This document shows, piece by piece, positions 1 through 9,333 of a DNA stretch of 64,000 bases. The stretch's first letter is position 1. The number at the start of each line of letters is the position of its first letter. The notes beneath the pieces were generated by a model. The model saw only the letters and a list, made by a program, of their open reading frames with translations, did not search any database and was not told where the DNA came from. Position numbers and translations under genes: made by a program. The stretch comes from CADEDH01 sp963732695 (GTDB lineage Bacteria > Actinomycetota > Acidimicrobiia > Acidimicrobiales > SZUA-35). Location: the NCBI GenBank assembly GCA_963732695.1, contig CAVTAP010000015.1, positions 33,160-97,159 on the forward strand, written 5' to 3'.

Positions 1-300
1 GGGCCGGGTCGGTTCGGCGGCGGTGCCGTTGCCGCCTGCGGCGGTGCCGCCAGCGGCCGTGATGGTGCGGGTGGCCGTGATGCCGTCGGTGCCGGGCATG
101 CGGACGTCCATCACGATCACGTCGGGCCGGAGGGCGGCGGCCCGGGCCACCGCTTCGGCCCCGTCGGCCGCTTCGCCCACCACGGCCAGGTCGGGGTGGA
201 CCTCGAGGAGCACCCGGAGGCCCTGGCGAACGAGCACGTCGTCGTCGGCCAGCAGGACCCGGATCGGGCCGGCGTCAGTGCCGGTGCCGGTGCCGGTCAC
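1..300 (-). CDS. NarL/FixJ-type response regulator, N-terminal receiver part (cut by window edge)
   Basis: Reading leftward from a GTG at 300 gives an open frame of 100 codons to the window edge that matches a CheY-like receiver domain. Seen directly: the strand-1 end LLADDD (acidic residues about 19-21) and the phosphoacceptor region VIVMDVRMPG (Asp about 65). The GTG overlaps the TGA of the upstream histidine kinase by four bases (GTGA), so the two are almost certainly co-transcribed and form a two-component pair. The HTH output domain would lie outside the window. After residue 80 the receiver runs into a Gly/Ala/Thr-rich stretch, unusual for this fold. Family assignment to NarL/LuxR type is inferred from the DesK-type partner. 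Confidence 0.85.
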   Translation of the reverse strand, partial: MTGTGTGTDAGPIRVLLADDDVLVRQGLRVLLEVHPDLAVVGEAADGAEAVARAAALRPDVIVMDVRMPGTDGITATRTITAAGGTAAGGNGTAAEPTRP

Positions 301-1520
301 GGCCGGGCCGGCAGCGCCGCGGGCAGGGTGGCCCGCACCACGAACGAGCCCAGGCCGTCGGGTCCGGCGTCGAGGTCGCCCCCTTCGAGCCGGGCCCGCT
401 CGCGCATGTTCACCAGGCCCCGCCCGGTCGATCCCGGGGCCCGGGCCGGCTGTCGGGACCGGCCGCTGTCGACCGGGTTGCGGATCTCGATCGCCACCCG
501 GTCGCCGGCTTCGGTGACGCCCACCTCGATCGTGCCCGGGCAGCCGTGGCGGGCGGCATTGGTCACCGCCTCCTGCACGATGCGGTAGGCGGCCCGCTCC
601 CCGCCGGGGGTGAGGGCCACCGGCTCCCGGTGCAGGTCCACCGGGCGCCCGGTGGCCCGGATGCGGTCGCACAGGGTGTCGAGGCCGGCCAGCGACGGGG
701 TGGACCGGTCGGCCAGGGGATCGTCGCTGTCGTCGTCGGCCGTGGTGCGCAGTACCCGCAGCACGCGGTCCAGCTCCGTCAGGGCGTCGCGGCCCACGGT
801 CTCGATCTGGCCCAGGGCGTGGCGGGTGAAGTCGGGGCGGTCGTCGAACACGTGGCGGGCCACCCCGGCCTGCATGACCATCACGTTGACGGCGTGACCC
901 AGGGCGTCGTGCAGCTCCCGGGCCAGGCGGGCCCGCTCCTGGAGGACGGCGTGCTCCCGCTGGGCCGCCACCTGCGACGCCGCCAGCACGAGCTGGGCCC
1001 GGTCGGCGTCGGCCAGGGCCCGGCGGGTGCGGGTGAACTCGCCCCCCATGACCGACAGGGCGAACAGGATGCTGACGCCCACGATCGAGTCGGCGTTCAC
1101 CGACGCCTGGTCGGTCACGGCCCACACCGCCACGGTGACCACCACCAGGGCCATGGCACCGGCCCGGAGGCGCCGACCGGGCTCGCTGGCCAGCACCGAG
1201 TACAGGGCGAGCCACGCCGGGTACTGGACGCCGCCCACGGCGTGGCCGGCGAACGAGTTCGCCATCACCAGGACGCTGCCGGTGAGCAGGCACGCCATCG
1301 GCCAGGCCCGCCACCACAGCACGGTGGCGCCGGCGGCCACGGCGAAGGCGACGGCCCCGGCCCCGGCGACGTGGTCGGGATCGGCGGGGGCGAAGAGGGC
1401 GACGGCCACCGAGCCGGCGCCAAGGGCGGCGGCCAGCAACCAGTCGACGGCCGTCGGCCACCGCCCCGGCCAGCGGGTGACGGGAGATCGTTCCTGGCCG
1501 CCACCGGCCACCGTGGTCAC
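297..1520 (-). CDS. DesK/NarX-type sensor histidine kinase
   Basis: About 407 residues. The N-terminal half is a block of hydrophobic membrane segments starting WLLAAALGAGSVAVALF. It is followed by a HisKA_3 dimerisation domain with the phospho-His in ARELHDALGH, then a HATPase domain with the N-box AVTNAARHG and the G-box GRGLVNMRERARLEGG. These features define the membrane-bound kinases that pair with NarL-type regulators; the partner follows with a GTGA overlap. The GTG at 1520 was chosen because the frame further upstream reads through a noncoding-looking 60-bp repeat; a GTG at 1511 is equally possible. No recognisable extracellular sensor domain, so the signal is unknown. Confidence 0.88.
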   Translation of the reverse strand: MTTVAGGGQERSPVTRWPGRWPTAVDWLLAAALGAGSVAVALFAPADPDHVAGAGAVAFAVAAGATVLWWRAWPMACLLTGSVLVMANSFAGHAVGGVQYPAWLALYSVLASEPGRRLRAGAMALVVVTVAVWAVTDQASVNADSIVGVSILFALSVMGGEFTRTRRALADADRAQLVLAASQVAAQREHAVLQERARLARELHDALGHAVNVMVMQAGVARHVFDDRPDFTRHALGQIETVGRDALTELDRVLRVLRTTADDDSDDPLADRSTPSLAGLDTLCDRIRATGRPVDLHREPVALTPGGERAAYRIVQEAVTNAARHGCPGTIEVGVTEAGDRVAIEIRNPVDSGRSRQPARAPGSTGRGLVNMRERARLEGGDLDAGPDGLGSFVVRATLPAALPARP

Positions 1521-1700
1521 GCTCGGAGTATGCCCTGCGTACGGCGAGCGGTCATCCCCCGCCGGAGGGACCCGGAGCGGGGGAGCCGGGTCCCGCTGGG
1601 GGGTGTCGACCCCCGCCGGCCGCCGTCGCACGATCGTCCCATGTCGTCTCCGTCCAATCTGCCTACGCCGTCCTCGTCCCTGCGGTCCCGCCCCGCCCCG

Positions 1701-1850
1701 CACCCGGTGCATGGAGCCCCACCGGCGGTGTCGTCCGCCCCCGATCCGTGGCCCCTCCCGCACCCGGTGCATGGAGCCCCACCGGCGGTGTCTTCCGCAC
1801 CGGGTGCAGGGGCGCCCGCGATCTCGGTGCATGGGGCACCACCGGCCGAC
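1701..1850. repeat. Three-copy 60-bp-period direct repeat
   Basis: The core CACCCGGTGCATGGAGCCCC followed by ACCGGCGGTGTC starts at 1701 and again, unchanged, at 1761. A diverged third copy starts at 1821 (CTCGGTGCATGGGGCACCAC at 1823). Spacing is exactly 60 bp. In copy 3 the sequence GGTGC ATGGG GCACC can fold as a small hairpin. The block lies between the divergent histidine kinase and CPBP protease genes. It is open in the protease frame and could be read as a 20-residue Pro-rich repeat, but third-position GC is lower than in the surrounding genes. Confidence 0.75.
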
Positions 1851-1868
1851 TCGCCGTCGGGCAGGCCG

Positions 1869-2606
1869 ATGAGACAGCTGTCGGGGCGGGGAATCGTGGC
1901 GGTGTGGGCGGCGGCGGCCCTGCCGATGGCGGCCGGGTCGTGGCTGATCGGTCCCCGCCTGGCCGCCTCGCTGGAGCCGTTCGGCCTGGTCAAGGCGCTG
2001 ATACTGTCGCTAACCGCCGGCCTCATCTGGCAGTTCGTGCTGGTCATGGCCCTGGTGCGGCGGGAGCAGGGGACCCTGCGGTGGTCGGCGGTGCGGGCGG
2101 CCCTGTGGCTCCAGGCGCCGCGCAGCCCGGCCACCGGTCGCTCCGGCGGCCGCCTGTGGCTGCTCGCCCTCCCCCTGATCCTGGCCTTCGCCGTGGAGAG
2201 CCTGGTGCTGCCGGGCCTGCCGGTGCCCGGCAGCCGCAACCTCGACCTCGTGCTCTCGTCGGCCGCAGGCCGGGCCTGGTTGCACGGGGCCTGGGGCTGG
2301 TACGCCGTCGTGCTGGTGATGGCCGTGTTCAACACCGTGCTGGGCGAGGAGCTCCTGTTCCGGGGGTACCTGCTGCCCCGCATGCAGCGCCGGTTCGGCC
2401 GGTGGGCGTGGCTGGGCAACGGCGTGGCCTTCGCCGCCTACCATCTCCACGTGCCGTGGGTGATCCCGACCGCCCTGGTCGACAGCGTCGTGCTGGCCCT
2501 CCCCAGCCACCGGTACCGCAGCGCCTGGCTCGGCATCATCGTGCACAGCAGCCAGTCGGTGTTCCTCGCCATCCTGTTCCTGTTCCTGATCCTGGGGCGG
2601 GCATGA
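1869..2606 (+). CDS. CPBP-family intramembrane metalloprotease
   Basis: About 245 residues, mostly hydrophobic helices. The three signatures of the CPBP (CAAX protease and bacteriocin-processing, Abi) family are visible: EELLFR in GEELLFRGYLLP, FAAYH, and the third conserved His in IIVHSSQS. These side chains bind the catalytic metal in the membrane. The frame stays open upstream to an ATG at 1641 through the 60-bp repeats. The ATG at 1869 was preferred because it immediately precedes the first membrane helix, although no strong ribosome binding site is seen at either. Its TGA overlaps the next ATG (ATGA), so it is coupled to the DUF2306 gene. Substrate unknown. Confidence 0.82.
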   Translation: MRQLSGRGIVAVWAAAALPMAAGSWLIGPRLAASLEPFGLVKALILSLTAGLIWQFVLVMALVRREQGTLRWSAVRAALWLQAPRSPATGRSGGRLWLLALPLILAFAVESLVLPGLPVPGSRNLDLVLSSAAGRAWLHGAWGWYAVVLVMAVFNTVLGEELLFRGYLLPRMQRRFGRWAWLGNGVAFAAYHLHVPWVIPTALVDSVVLALPSHRYRSAWLGIIVHSSQSVFLAILFLFLILGRA

Positions 2607-3379
2607 CCGGCACCGAGGCCATGACCACCCGCGCCCCGTACCCGCCGGGCGCCGGCCCGGTGACGGCCCGCTCCGACCAGCCCGGCCGGGCCGGCTACGT
2701 GGTGTTCGCCCTGGCCTGTGTGGCGGTGGCGGTGTTCGCCCCGCTGCCCTACCTCACGCAGTCGATGGCCGACCTGGCCGAGGCCGACGTGGGCCTGGCC
2801 TCCCACTACACGAACCAGCCGTCGGCCATCCAGCTCGCCCTCATCGTCCACGGCACGGCATCGGGCCTGGCTCTGGGCCTCACACCGCTCCAGTGGGCGG
2901 CGGGTGTGCGTCGCCGATGGCCGGCCTTCCACCGCCTCACCGGCCGGATCCTGGCCGCCGCCATCCTGGTGGGAGCGGCCTCGGGGCTGGTGGTGGCCCA
3001 GGTGAGCTACGCCGGGCTGTCGGGGACCATCGGGTTCTCGATCCTGTCGGTGGTCTGGACGTGGTGCTGTCTGCGGTCGGTGGCCACCATCCGGGCCGGC
3101 GACCTGGCCGGCCACCGCCGCTGGGTGCTCAGGACCTCGGCCCTCACGTTCGCCGCCGTGACCCTGCGGGTGGCGACGGGGATGTCGGTGGTGGCCCTCA
3201 CCGTCGCCACCGACATCCGCCCCCAGGCCGCCTTCGACCGGGCCTACGGGGTGATGCCGTTCTTCAGCTGGATGGTCAACCTGGCCGTGGTGGAGTGGAT
3301 CCTGCAAAGATCCAGGCGGGGCGAGCGAGGAGCGACGCACGATGAAGGTCGAGTACCTGCAGCAGTTCACGTACCGTGA
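2603..3379 (+). CDS. DUF2306-like multi-pass membrane protein
   Basis: 258 residues with about six hydrophobic segments. The arrangement resembles DUF2306: an early helix at about 30-50, a loop with ADVGLASHYTNQPSAIQLAL, then helices containing conserved His and Arg positions (FHRLTGRIL and LAGHRRWVLRTSAL). Members are predicted heme-associated or uncharacterised membrane proteins, and no function can be assigned here. It starts within the stop of the CPBP gene (ATGA). Its last 38 bases overlap the start of the luciferase-like oxidoreductase, which carries its own GAGGAG ribosome binding site inside this gene. Confidence 0.75.
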   Translation: MTGTEAMTTRAPYPPGAGPVTARSDQPGRAGYVVFALACVAVAVFAPLPYLTQSMADLAEADVGLASHYTNQPSAIQLALIVHGTASGLALGLTPLQWAAGVRRRWPAFHRLTGRILAAAILVGAASGLVVAQVSYAGLSGTIGFSILSVVWTWCCLRSVATIRAGDLAGHRRWVLRTSALTFAAVTLRVATGMSVVALTVATDIRPQAAFDRAYGVMPFFSWMVNLAVVEWILQRSRRGERGATHDEGRVPAAVHVP

Positions 3380-4604
3380 TCTGCCCGACGATTTCTCCAG
3401 CCGCTTCCCCGAGTCGGTGGTGACCAACCCCTACGGCGAGCTCGTCGACCCGGAGCGGATGCGGGGTGCGTTCCGCAACGGGCTCGACGAGCTGATGCAC
3501 GCCGCCCGGGCCGGTTTCGACGCCATCGCCGTCACCGAGCACGGCGCCGCCAACTACGACATGAGCCCCAACCCCGACCTCACGGCCGCCGCCGTGGCCT
3601 ACGCCACCGAGGCCGAGGGGCTCGACGTGGCCATCCACGTGATCGGCCGCACCCTGGGCAAGACCCGGGAGCCGCTCCGGGTGGCCGAGGAGTACGCCGT
3701 GCTCGACAACATCTGCGGTGGCCGCCTCCAGGCCGGCTTCCCGGTGGGTCTGGCCTACGACGCCAACTACAACTACGGCGTGCCCCCGGTGGAGACCCGG
3801 GCCCGCTACGCCGAGAACCTGGAGCTGATCCTGCGGGCCTGGACGGCCCGGGAGCCCTTCCCCTGGAACGGCCGCTACTCCCAGTACCCGGGCGTCAACA
3901 TCTGGCCCCGCCCCTACCAGACACCGCACCCGCCGGTGTCGGTCACCAGCATCGGCACCCCCACCACGGCCGACTTCGCCCTCCAGCGAGACCTCGGGTT
4001 CAACCTCGTGGCCTTCTCCGGCGACCCGGTGGCGACGGCCAAGCCGGCCTACGACCACTTCTGGAACAGGGCGGCCGAGCTCGGGCTCGACGACAATCCC
4101 TACCGGGCCACCTACGCCCAGTTCGTGGTGGTGGCCGACACCGACGCCGAGGCCGAGCGCCTCTACGCCCGCCACGTGGAGTACAGCTTCGCCAACGGCA
4201 TCGGCCACATCCCCCTGTACCGGCTGGCCATGCCGGGCGGCATCCCACCGACCGGGCTCAAGCACCTGATGACGTCGGGTGCCGCCCGGCCCACCGGGCC
4301 GCCCACCTACCGGGGCCTGGTGGAGAGCGGGGCCGTCGTGGCCGGCAGCCCGGAGACCGTCCGGGAGCGGCTGGCCCACCTCGCCCGCCTGTTCCGGGTG
4401 GGAAACCTGTCGGTGTTCCTCCAACTGGGGTCGACCCCGCATGACCTCACGCTGGCCAGCATCGACCGGTTCGCCAGCGGGGTGCTGCCCCACCTCCGCC
4501 CGATCTTCGCCGAGTACGACGACGAGAATCGGTGGTGGCCGGTGCGCCTCGGGGGTAAGCCCCCCTCGCCCCGACAGGCGGGCGCCCTGGAAGGAGCGAA
4601 ATGA
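3342..4604 (+). CDS. Luciferase-like (LLM class) flavin-dependent monooxygenase
   Basis: 420 residues with the bacterial-luciferase TIM-barrel pattern: AFRNGLDELMHAARAGFDAI near the N-terminus, an internal LDNICGGRLQAGFPVG segment, and the C-terminal AGSPETVRERLAHLARL helix typical of the family. Such enzymes use reduced FMN or F420 to oxidise a small organic substrate; cofactor and substrate cannot be read from the sequence. ATG at 3342 follows GAGGAG by a suitable spacing. Its TGA overlaps the ATG of the alpha/beta hydrolase (ATGATG), so oxidation and hydrolysis are probably consecutive steps of one pathway. Confidence 0.88.
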   Translation: MKVEYLQQFTYRDLPDDFSSRFPESVVTNPYGELVDPERMRGAFRNGLDELMHAARAGFDAIAVTEHGAANYDMSPNPDLTAAAVAYATEAEGLDVAIHVIGRTLGKTREPLRVAEEYAVLDNICGGRLQAGFPVGLAYDANYNYGVPPVETRARYAENLELILRAWTAREPFPWNGRYSQYPGVNIWPRPYQTPHPPVSVTSIGTPTTADFALQRDLGFNLVAFSGDPVATAKPAYDHFWNRAAELGLDDNPYRATYAQFVVVADTDAEAERLYARHVEYSFANGIGHIPLYRLAMPGGIPPTGLKHLMTSGAARPTGPPTYRGLVESGAVVAGSPETVRERLAHLARLFRVGNLSVFLQLGSTPHDLTLASIDRFASGVLPHLRPIFAEYDDENRWWPVRLGGKPPSPRQAGALEGAK

Positions 4605-5428
4605 TGGCAGCGATCGACAGCGCCAGCCTCAGTGCCGAGACCCGCACCGTGAGCGTGTGGAACGGCCGGATCAACCTGAGGGTGCAGGTGAAGGGGACCG
4701 GGAGCCCGATCGTCTACCTCCACCCGGGTGGCGGCATGGCGTGGGACCCGTTCCTCGACGGGTTGGCCGCCGACCACACGATCTACGCCCCGGAGCTGCC
4801 TGGCACCAGCGAGGGCGACCCCGACGCCATCCACCAGATCGACGACCTGTTCGATCTGATACTGGTGTACGAGGAGGCGTTGCGGGCTCTGGGCCTGGAG
4901 GGAGCCGTGGTCATCGGCCAGTCGTTCGGGGGGATGTTGGCGGCCGAGCTGGCGGCCTGCTTCCCCGCCCTGTTCAGCCGGGTGGTGCTGCTCGACCCGG
5001 CCGGGTTGTGGTTCCCCGCATTCCACTACTCACTCGACGTCTTGATGGCGGGCCCGCCGGAGGGCATCCCCGGCGCGCTGTTCCACAACCCCACCGGCCC
5101 CGCCGCCTGGGCCATGTTCGCCCCGCCGGCCGACCCCACAGCGGCGGTCGACAGCGCCGTCCAACTGGTGTGGAACATCGGGTGCTGCGCCAAGTTCGTG
5201 TGGCCCATCCCCGACCGGGGCCTGGAGAAGCGCCTCCACCGGGTGTCGGCCCCCACGCTGGTGGTGTGGGGCGAGAACGACCGGCTGATCCCGGTGGCCT
5301 ACGCCGACGAGTTCGGCCGCCGCATCGCCGGCAGCCAGGTGGTGATCGTCCCCGAGTGCGGCCACATCCCCCAGGCCGAGCAGTGCGAGATCACCACCAC
5401 CGCCGTCCGCAAGTTCCTCGCCGGCTGA
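4601..5428 (+). CDS. Alpha/beta-fold hydrolase
   Basis: 275 residues. Catalytic triad visible: nucleophile Ser in VVIGQSFGGM (about 108), Asp in VVWGENDRLIP, and His in VPECGHIPQAEQ. The oxyanion segment is YLHPGGGMAWDP. This is the esterase, lyase or ring-cleavage hydrolase fold; substrate unknown. Translation is coupled to the upstream flavin monooxygenase by a 4-base overlap. It converges on the amidohydrolase gene, with only 49 bases between the stops. Confidence 0.88.
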   Translation: MMAAIDSASLSAETRTVSVWNGRINLRVQVKGTGSPIVYLHPGGGMAWDPFLDGLAADHTIYAPELPGTSEGDPDAIHQIDDLFDLILVYEEALRALGLEGAVVIGQSFGGMLAAELAACFPALFSRVVLLDPAGLWFPAFHYSLDVLMAGPPEGIPGALFHNPTGPAAWAMFAPPADPTAAVDSAVQLVWNIGCCAKFVWPIPDRGLEKRLHRVSAPTLVVWGENDRLIPVAYADEFGRRIAGSQVVIVPECGHIPQAEQCEITTTAVRKFLAG

Positions 5429-5442
5429 CTGTTCGAACTGTG

Positions 5443-5468
5443 CCGCCCGAGCGGGCCCGGCGGGGCGG
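5443..5468. terminator. Possible bidirectional terminator hairpin
   Basis: CCGCCC at 5443-5448 pairs with GGGCGG at 5463-5468 between the convergent hydrolase and amidohydrolase genes. There is no T-run, and inverted GC-only motifs arise easily at this base composition, so support is weak. Confidence 0.3.
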
Positions 5469-5477
5469 TCGGGAGGG

Positions 5478-7203
5478 TCAGGCGGGGCGGAGGAGGGTGC
5501 CAGGGCGGGCGCCGGTGTCGGTGTCGTCTGCCACCACCACCTGGCCGGCCACGATCGTGGCCCGGTAGCCGACGGCGTCCTGCACCAGGCGGCGGCCGCC
5601 CCCGGGCAGGTCGTAGACCATCCGGGGGGCCTTGAGGGCGAGGCGGTCGGCGTCGATCACGTTCAGGTCGGCCACCGCCCCCGGCACGAGGCGGCCCCGG
5701 CCGGCCAGGCCGAAGAAGTCGGCCGGCACCGACGTGAGCCGGCGGATCACCTCGGTGCGGTCGATGCGGGGGCCGAGCGTGCGGTCCCGGGCCCAGTACG
5801 ACAGCAGATGGGTGGTGGCGCTGGCGTCGCAGATGGCGGTGCAGTGGGCCCCGGCGTCGCCCAGGCCCCACAGCGAGTGCTCGAAGGCCAGCATCTCGGC
5901 CGCCGGGCCCAGATGGCCCTCGGCGTAGTTGCCGCTGCAGACGAGGATCGCCCCCCGCCCGTCCCGCTCGCTCATCAGCTCGTAGCACAGGGCCCGCTCG
6001 TCGGCCCCCGTCGACGGCGGCCAGAGCGGCCACCGACATCTCCGGCGTCGGCTCGTAGTCGGGCACGTCGGCCATGGGGAACATCAGCTCGGGCCCGGTG
6101 CGGTAGGGGTGCTCGGCCTCGATGGCGGCGATCTCGGCCAGGATGGCGGCCTTGCGCCCGGGGCGGGCCAGCTCGGCCAGCCGGTCGGCCAGCGGGAGGC
6201 CGGCGATGGCGGCGTAGCTCGGGGCCCGGGTGAAGCGGTGGAAGGTCGAGTCCCAGGTGACCACCACCCCGGTGGGCCGGCCCAACACCTGAGGCCGGAT
6301 GTCGATCCCGGCCGCCTGGGCCTCGGCCGCCAGCTCCAGCAGTTGCCGCCACCCCTGGGGGAACCGGTTCGTCTGTTTCACGGTGAACGTCACCCGGATG
6401 CCGTGCCGCTGGGCCAGGGCGATCAGCTGGGAGATCTCGTCCACCGCGGTGGGGAACTGGTTGAACTCGGGCGCCACCTGCAGCACGCCGGTACCGGCTC
6501 GGGCCAACGCCGCGGCGATCACGTCGAGCTCGGCCTCGGCCGCCCACCCCGACGGGGCCCGCACCCCGGCCCGGGTCTTCTGGTTCCACAGCTTGGTGGT
6601 ACCTACGCCCATGGCCCCCGCTTCCAGGGCCTCGCCCACGAGGGCCGACATCGTCGCCAGGTCGGCCGCCGTGGCCTCCTCCCCGGCGATGGCCCGCTCA
6701 CCCATCACGTACACCCGCAGGCAGGAGTGGGGGAGCAGCCCGCCCACGTGCATGTCGAACCGGCGGGCACCCACGGCGGCCAGGTACTCGGGGTACGTCT
6801 CCCACGTCCAGCCCAGGGCCTGGTGGAGCAGGTCGGCCGGTACGTCCTCCACCCCCTCCATCAGATCGACGACGAAGCCCCGGTCGGCCGGGCGGCAGGG
6901 GGCGAACCCCACCCCGCAGTTGCCGAACACGGTGGCCGTGATCCCATGGCCCGAGCTGGGGGCGAGCCGGCTCTCCCAGGTGACGTTGGCGTCGAAGTGG
7001 GAGTGGATGTCGACGAACCCGGGGGTGACGAGCAGCCCGGTGGCGTCGATCTCGACGGCGTCGTCGACCGGCGCCAGCGAGCTGGCGCCGGGCCGCACCT
7101 CGACGATGCGTCCGCCCCCCACGGCCACATCGGCCGGCCTCGAACCCGAGCCGGTGCCGTCGTCCACCAGCCCGCCCCGTACCACGAGATCGATCCCGCT
7201 CAT
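5478..7203 (-). CDS. N-acyl-D-amino-acid deacylase-like amidohydrolase, frame broken once
   Basis: Amidohydrolase-superfamily metalloenzyme. The N-terminus has a beta-sandwich strand pattern (DLVVRGGLVDDGTG), then the metal motif PGFVDIHSHFD. The C-terminal part contains LWGLGDAGAHCTAICDASAT and the closing LVPGAVADLNVIDADR. These are hallmarks of D-aminoacylase/urease-like hydrolases that cleave N-acyl bonds. Residues before about 390 and the last 175 lie in different frames; the break is near 6015-6022. Removing one C in GCCGCCGTCG restores ALAASTGADERALCYELMSE, and the total length (1726 nt) is one base over a multiple of three. So it is most likely one functional 574-residue enzyme. It follows the HpaB-family gene by one base. 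Confidence 0.82.
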
Positions 7204-7204
7204 G

Positions 7205-8680
7205 TCACGCTCCCCGGTTGTGGGTGTCGGCCAGGAACCGGTCCACCAGCTCGTCGCCCCGGGCCCGGGTGGGTCCCGAGTACAGCCGGTGCGACATCAG
7301 CCGGTTGAGGGTGGTCGACCCCAGGTAGTTACGTTCGTACAGCTCGTTGCGGCTGCCGAAGGTGGAGCCGACGAAGTCCCACGCCAGCTTGAACACGGCG
7401 GCCCTCTCCTCGCCCGTCACGCCCTTGGCTCCCGGCAGGTAGGTGTCGATCAGGGCCGCCACCCGCTCGTCGTCGAGTTGGCCCCGGCTGGGGGCGGCCA
7501 GCATCTTGCCCCCGCCCACCTCCTTGAAGATGTCCGACACCCGCACGAACCAGGCCGGCAGCAGCGATCGCATGGGGTGCATGTACCGGGGGTTGGGCGT
7601 GATGTTGCCGTTTTCCCAGGTGACGGCCTCGGCCAGGGCCGCCACCAGTGCCGCCCGGGCCGTTTCGGCGTAGGTCTGGATCTCGCCCAGCTGCACCACG
7701 GTGGCGTCGCTGGTGTCGTTCACCACGTCGGCCATGCGGGCGGCCAGGGCGTAGGCGAACTCCAGCTTGGTGATGGCCCGGATCGTGGTCTGCTGCATGA
7801 TGTTGGCCCACCACGGGCTGTTGAACATCACGGTGTTGTAGATCTCGGGCTTCGAGTCGATCCACACGTCGCGCTTGGGGATCTCCACGTGGTCGAAGAT
7901 GCAGTAGGCGTCCTGCTCGTCGTACTTGGTGGAGAACGGGGCGTCGAACGGGGGCGCCACCCGGCTGCCCGTGTCGCGGCACAGGAACAGCAGCCCGGGA
8001 GCATCGAGGCGGACGGTGAAGGCCAGCGAGTATTCGGGCGGGGTGTCGGCCGGGAGGGGCCGGCCGGGGTAGATGGCACTCTCGTCGGCGAAGGGGGCGA
8101 GGGTGGCGAGCGTGCGGCCGCCGCACACGATGATCGAGTCGGCCGTCTCGTCCACCTTGTGCAGCGGCACCACCGGATGGTCGCCGAAGGTGTAGTCGGT
8201 GGCCTTGTCGATCGACGGGTTGACGATGGTGTGGGTGAGCGACACGTCGTCCCGCCGGAGCCGGCGCTGGAAGGCGACGAGGTTCTCGTAGCCTTCGTCG
8301 TTCGTCCCGTCGGGGCCGGCCCAGCGGTGACGGTCCTGGGCGAAGCCGGCGAAGGTGACGTTCATGTAGTCGGGCGTGCGGCCCATCGTGCCCATGCTCA
8401 GCTCGGCGATCCGGGTGAGGGCCACGCCCCGGCGGTGGAGATCGTCGGTGGTGGTGGGCAGGAGGTGGCTGAGGCTGATGGGCTCGCCCGACTCGGGGTC
8501 GGGCATCAGCAGCTCGTCGGGGTACCGATGGTGGAGGTCGTAGTAGTCGGCGATGGCCTGGGCCCCGCCGGCCAGCAGGGGGTGGTCGACCACCGAGTCC
8601 ACCCTCTCGGATCCCAGCCACAGGTCGCGGCTCGTCTCCCGGAGGCCCTTCAGGTAGTCGTCGCCGGTGCGGGCGGGCAT
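7205..8680 (-). CDS. 4-hydroxyphenylacetate 3-hydroxylase (HpaB)-family FAD monooxygenase
   Basis: 491 residues, the usual size of HpaB-family large components. Family landmarks: N-terminal ARTGDDYLKGLRE, the middle region HTIVNPSIDK and DSIIVCGGRTLATLAPFADE, and the C-terminal acyl-CoA-dehydrogenase-like helical part with KEVGGGKMLAAPSRGQL. These two-component oxygenases hydroxylate phenolic rings with FADH2 supplied by a separate reductase, which is not seen here; some relatives are 4-hydroxybutyryl-CoA dehydratases. GAGGAG precedes the ATG. First gene of a two-gene unit with the amidohydrolase. Confidence 0.85.
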   Translation of the reverse strand: MPARTGDDYLKGLRETSRDLWLGSERVDSVVDHPLLAGGAQAIADYYDLHHRYPDELLMPDPESGEPISLSHLLPTTTDDLHRRGVALTRIAELSMGTMGRTPDYMNVTFAGFAQDRHRWAGPDGTNDEGYENLVAFQRRLRRDDVSLTHTIVNPSIDKATDYTFGDHPVVPLHKVDETADSIIVCGGRTLATLAPFADESAIYPGRPLPADTPPEYSLAFTVRLDAPGLLFLCRDTGSRVAPPFDAPFSTKYDEQDAYCIFDHVEIPKRDVWIDSKPEIYNTVMFNSPWWANIMQQTTIRAITKLEFAYALAARMADVVNDTSDATVVQLGEIQTYAETARAALVAALAEAVTWENGNITPNPRYMHPMRSLLPAWFVRVSDIFKEVGGGKMLAAPSRGQLDDERVAALIDTYLPGAKGVTGEERAAVFKLAWDFVGSTFGSRNELYERNYLGSTTLNRLMSHRLYSGPTRARGDELVDRFLADTHNRGA

Positions 8681-8788
8681 GCGCTCTCCTCGTTCCGTCT
8701 CCTGTGTGCCCGTCCATCATCCCGGGCCGGCGGGGTGCCTGTCGACCGCACCGGATCAGGTCGGTTGGCCCGTCGGTACGGTGAGCCG

Positions 8789-9316
8789 ATGCCCTTCACC
8801 CCGATCGTCGGCACCCTGGCCTACCTGTGGGACTCCGGTTCCGACCGGGTGCTGCTGGTGCGGCGCAACGCCCGGCCCGACGACGACCACTACGGCAAGG
8901 TCAACGGCCTGGGCGGCAAGCTGGAGGCCGACGAGAGCGTGGCCGCTGGCATCCGGCGGGAGATCGCCGAGGAGACGGGCCTGGTGCTGACCGTCCTGGC
9001 GCTGCGGGGCACGATCACGTGGACCAACTTCGGGCCCAAGCGGGAGGAGTGGCTGGGCTTCGTGTTCCTGTCGACCGGGTGGGTGGGCGAGGCCCCGCCG
9101 GCCAACGCCGAGGGGACGCTGGAGTGGGTGCCCCGGGAGCGGCTGCTCGCCGCCTGCAGCCACGACGAGGCCGAGCGGGCGGCGGCCGACCTGCCCATGT
9201 GGCCCGGCGACCGGTGGTTCGTGCCCCTCGTGTTCGACGACGACCCCCGCCCCTTCCACGGCACCATGCCCTACGACGGCGACCAGCCGCTCTCGTGGGA
9301 CTACGAACGGTTGTAG
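8789..9316 (+). CDS. Nudix hydrolase (MutT/MTH1-like)
   Basis: 175 residues. A complete Nudix box is visible: GKLEADESVAAGIRREIAEE followed by TGL, which carries the metal-binding REIAEE. The region ahead, NGLGGKL, resembles 8-oxo-dGTP or other nucleotide diphosphatases of the MTH1 group. Proposed role: removal of a nucleoside diphosphate derivative, exact substrate unknown. It opens a plus-strand unit of three genes, divergent from the HpaB gene. Confidence 0.85.
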   Translation: MPFTPIVGTLAYLWDSGSDRVLLVRRNARPDDDHYGKVNGLGGKLEADESVAAGIRREIAEETGLVLTVLALRGTITWTNFGPKREEWLGFVFLSTGWVGEAPPANAEGTLEWVPRERLLAACSHDEAERAAADLPMWPGDRWFVPLVFDDDPRPFHGTMPYDGDQPLSWDYERL

Positions 9317-9333
9317 GTACTAGCGTCGGGCCC

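Noticed and set aside
546..1868. Long plus-strand open frame upstream of the CPBP gene
   Set aside because: It is antisense to the histidine kinase and is Gly/Pro/His-rich shadow sequence; only the part after 1641 or 1869 can belong to the protease.
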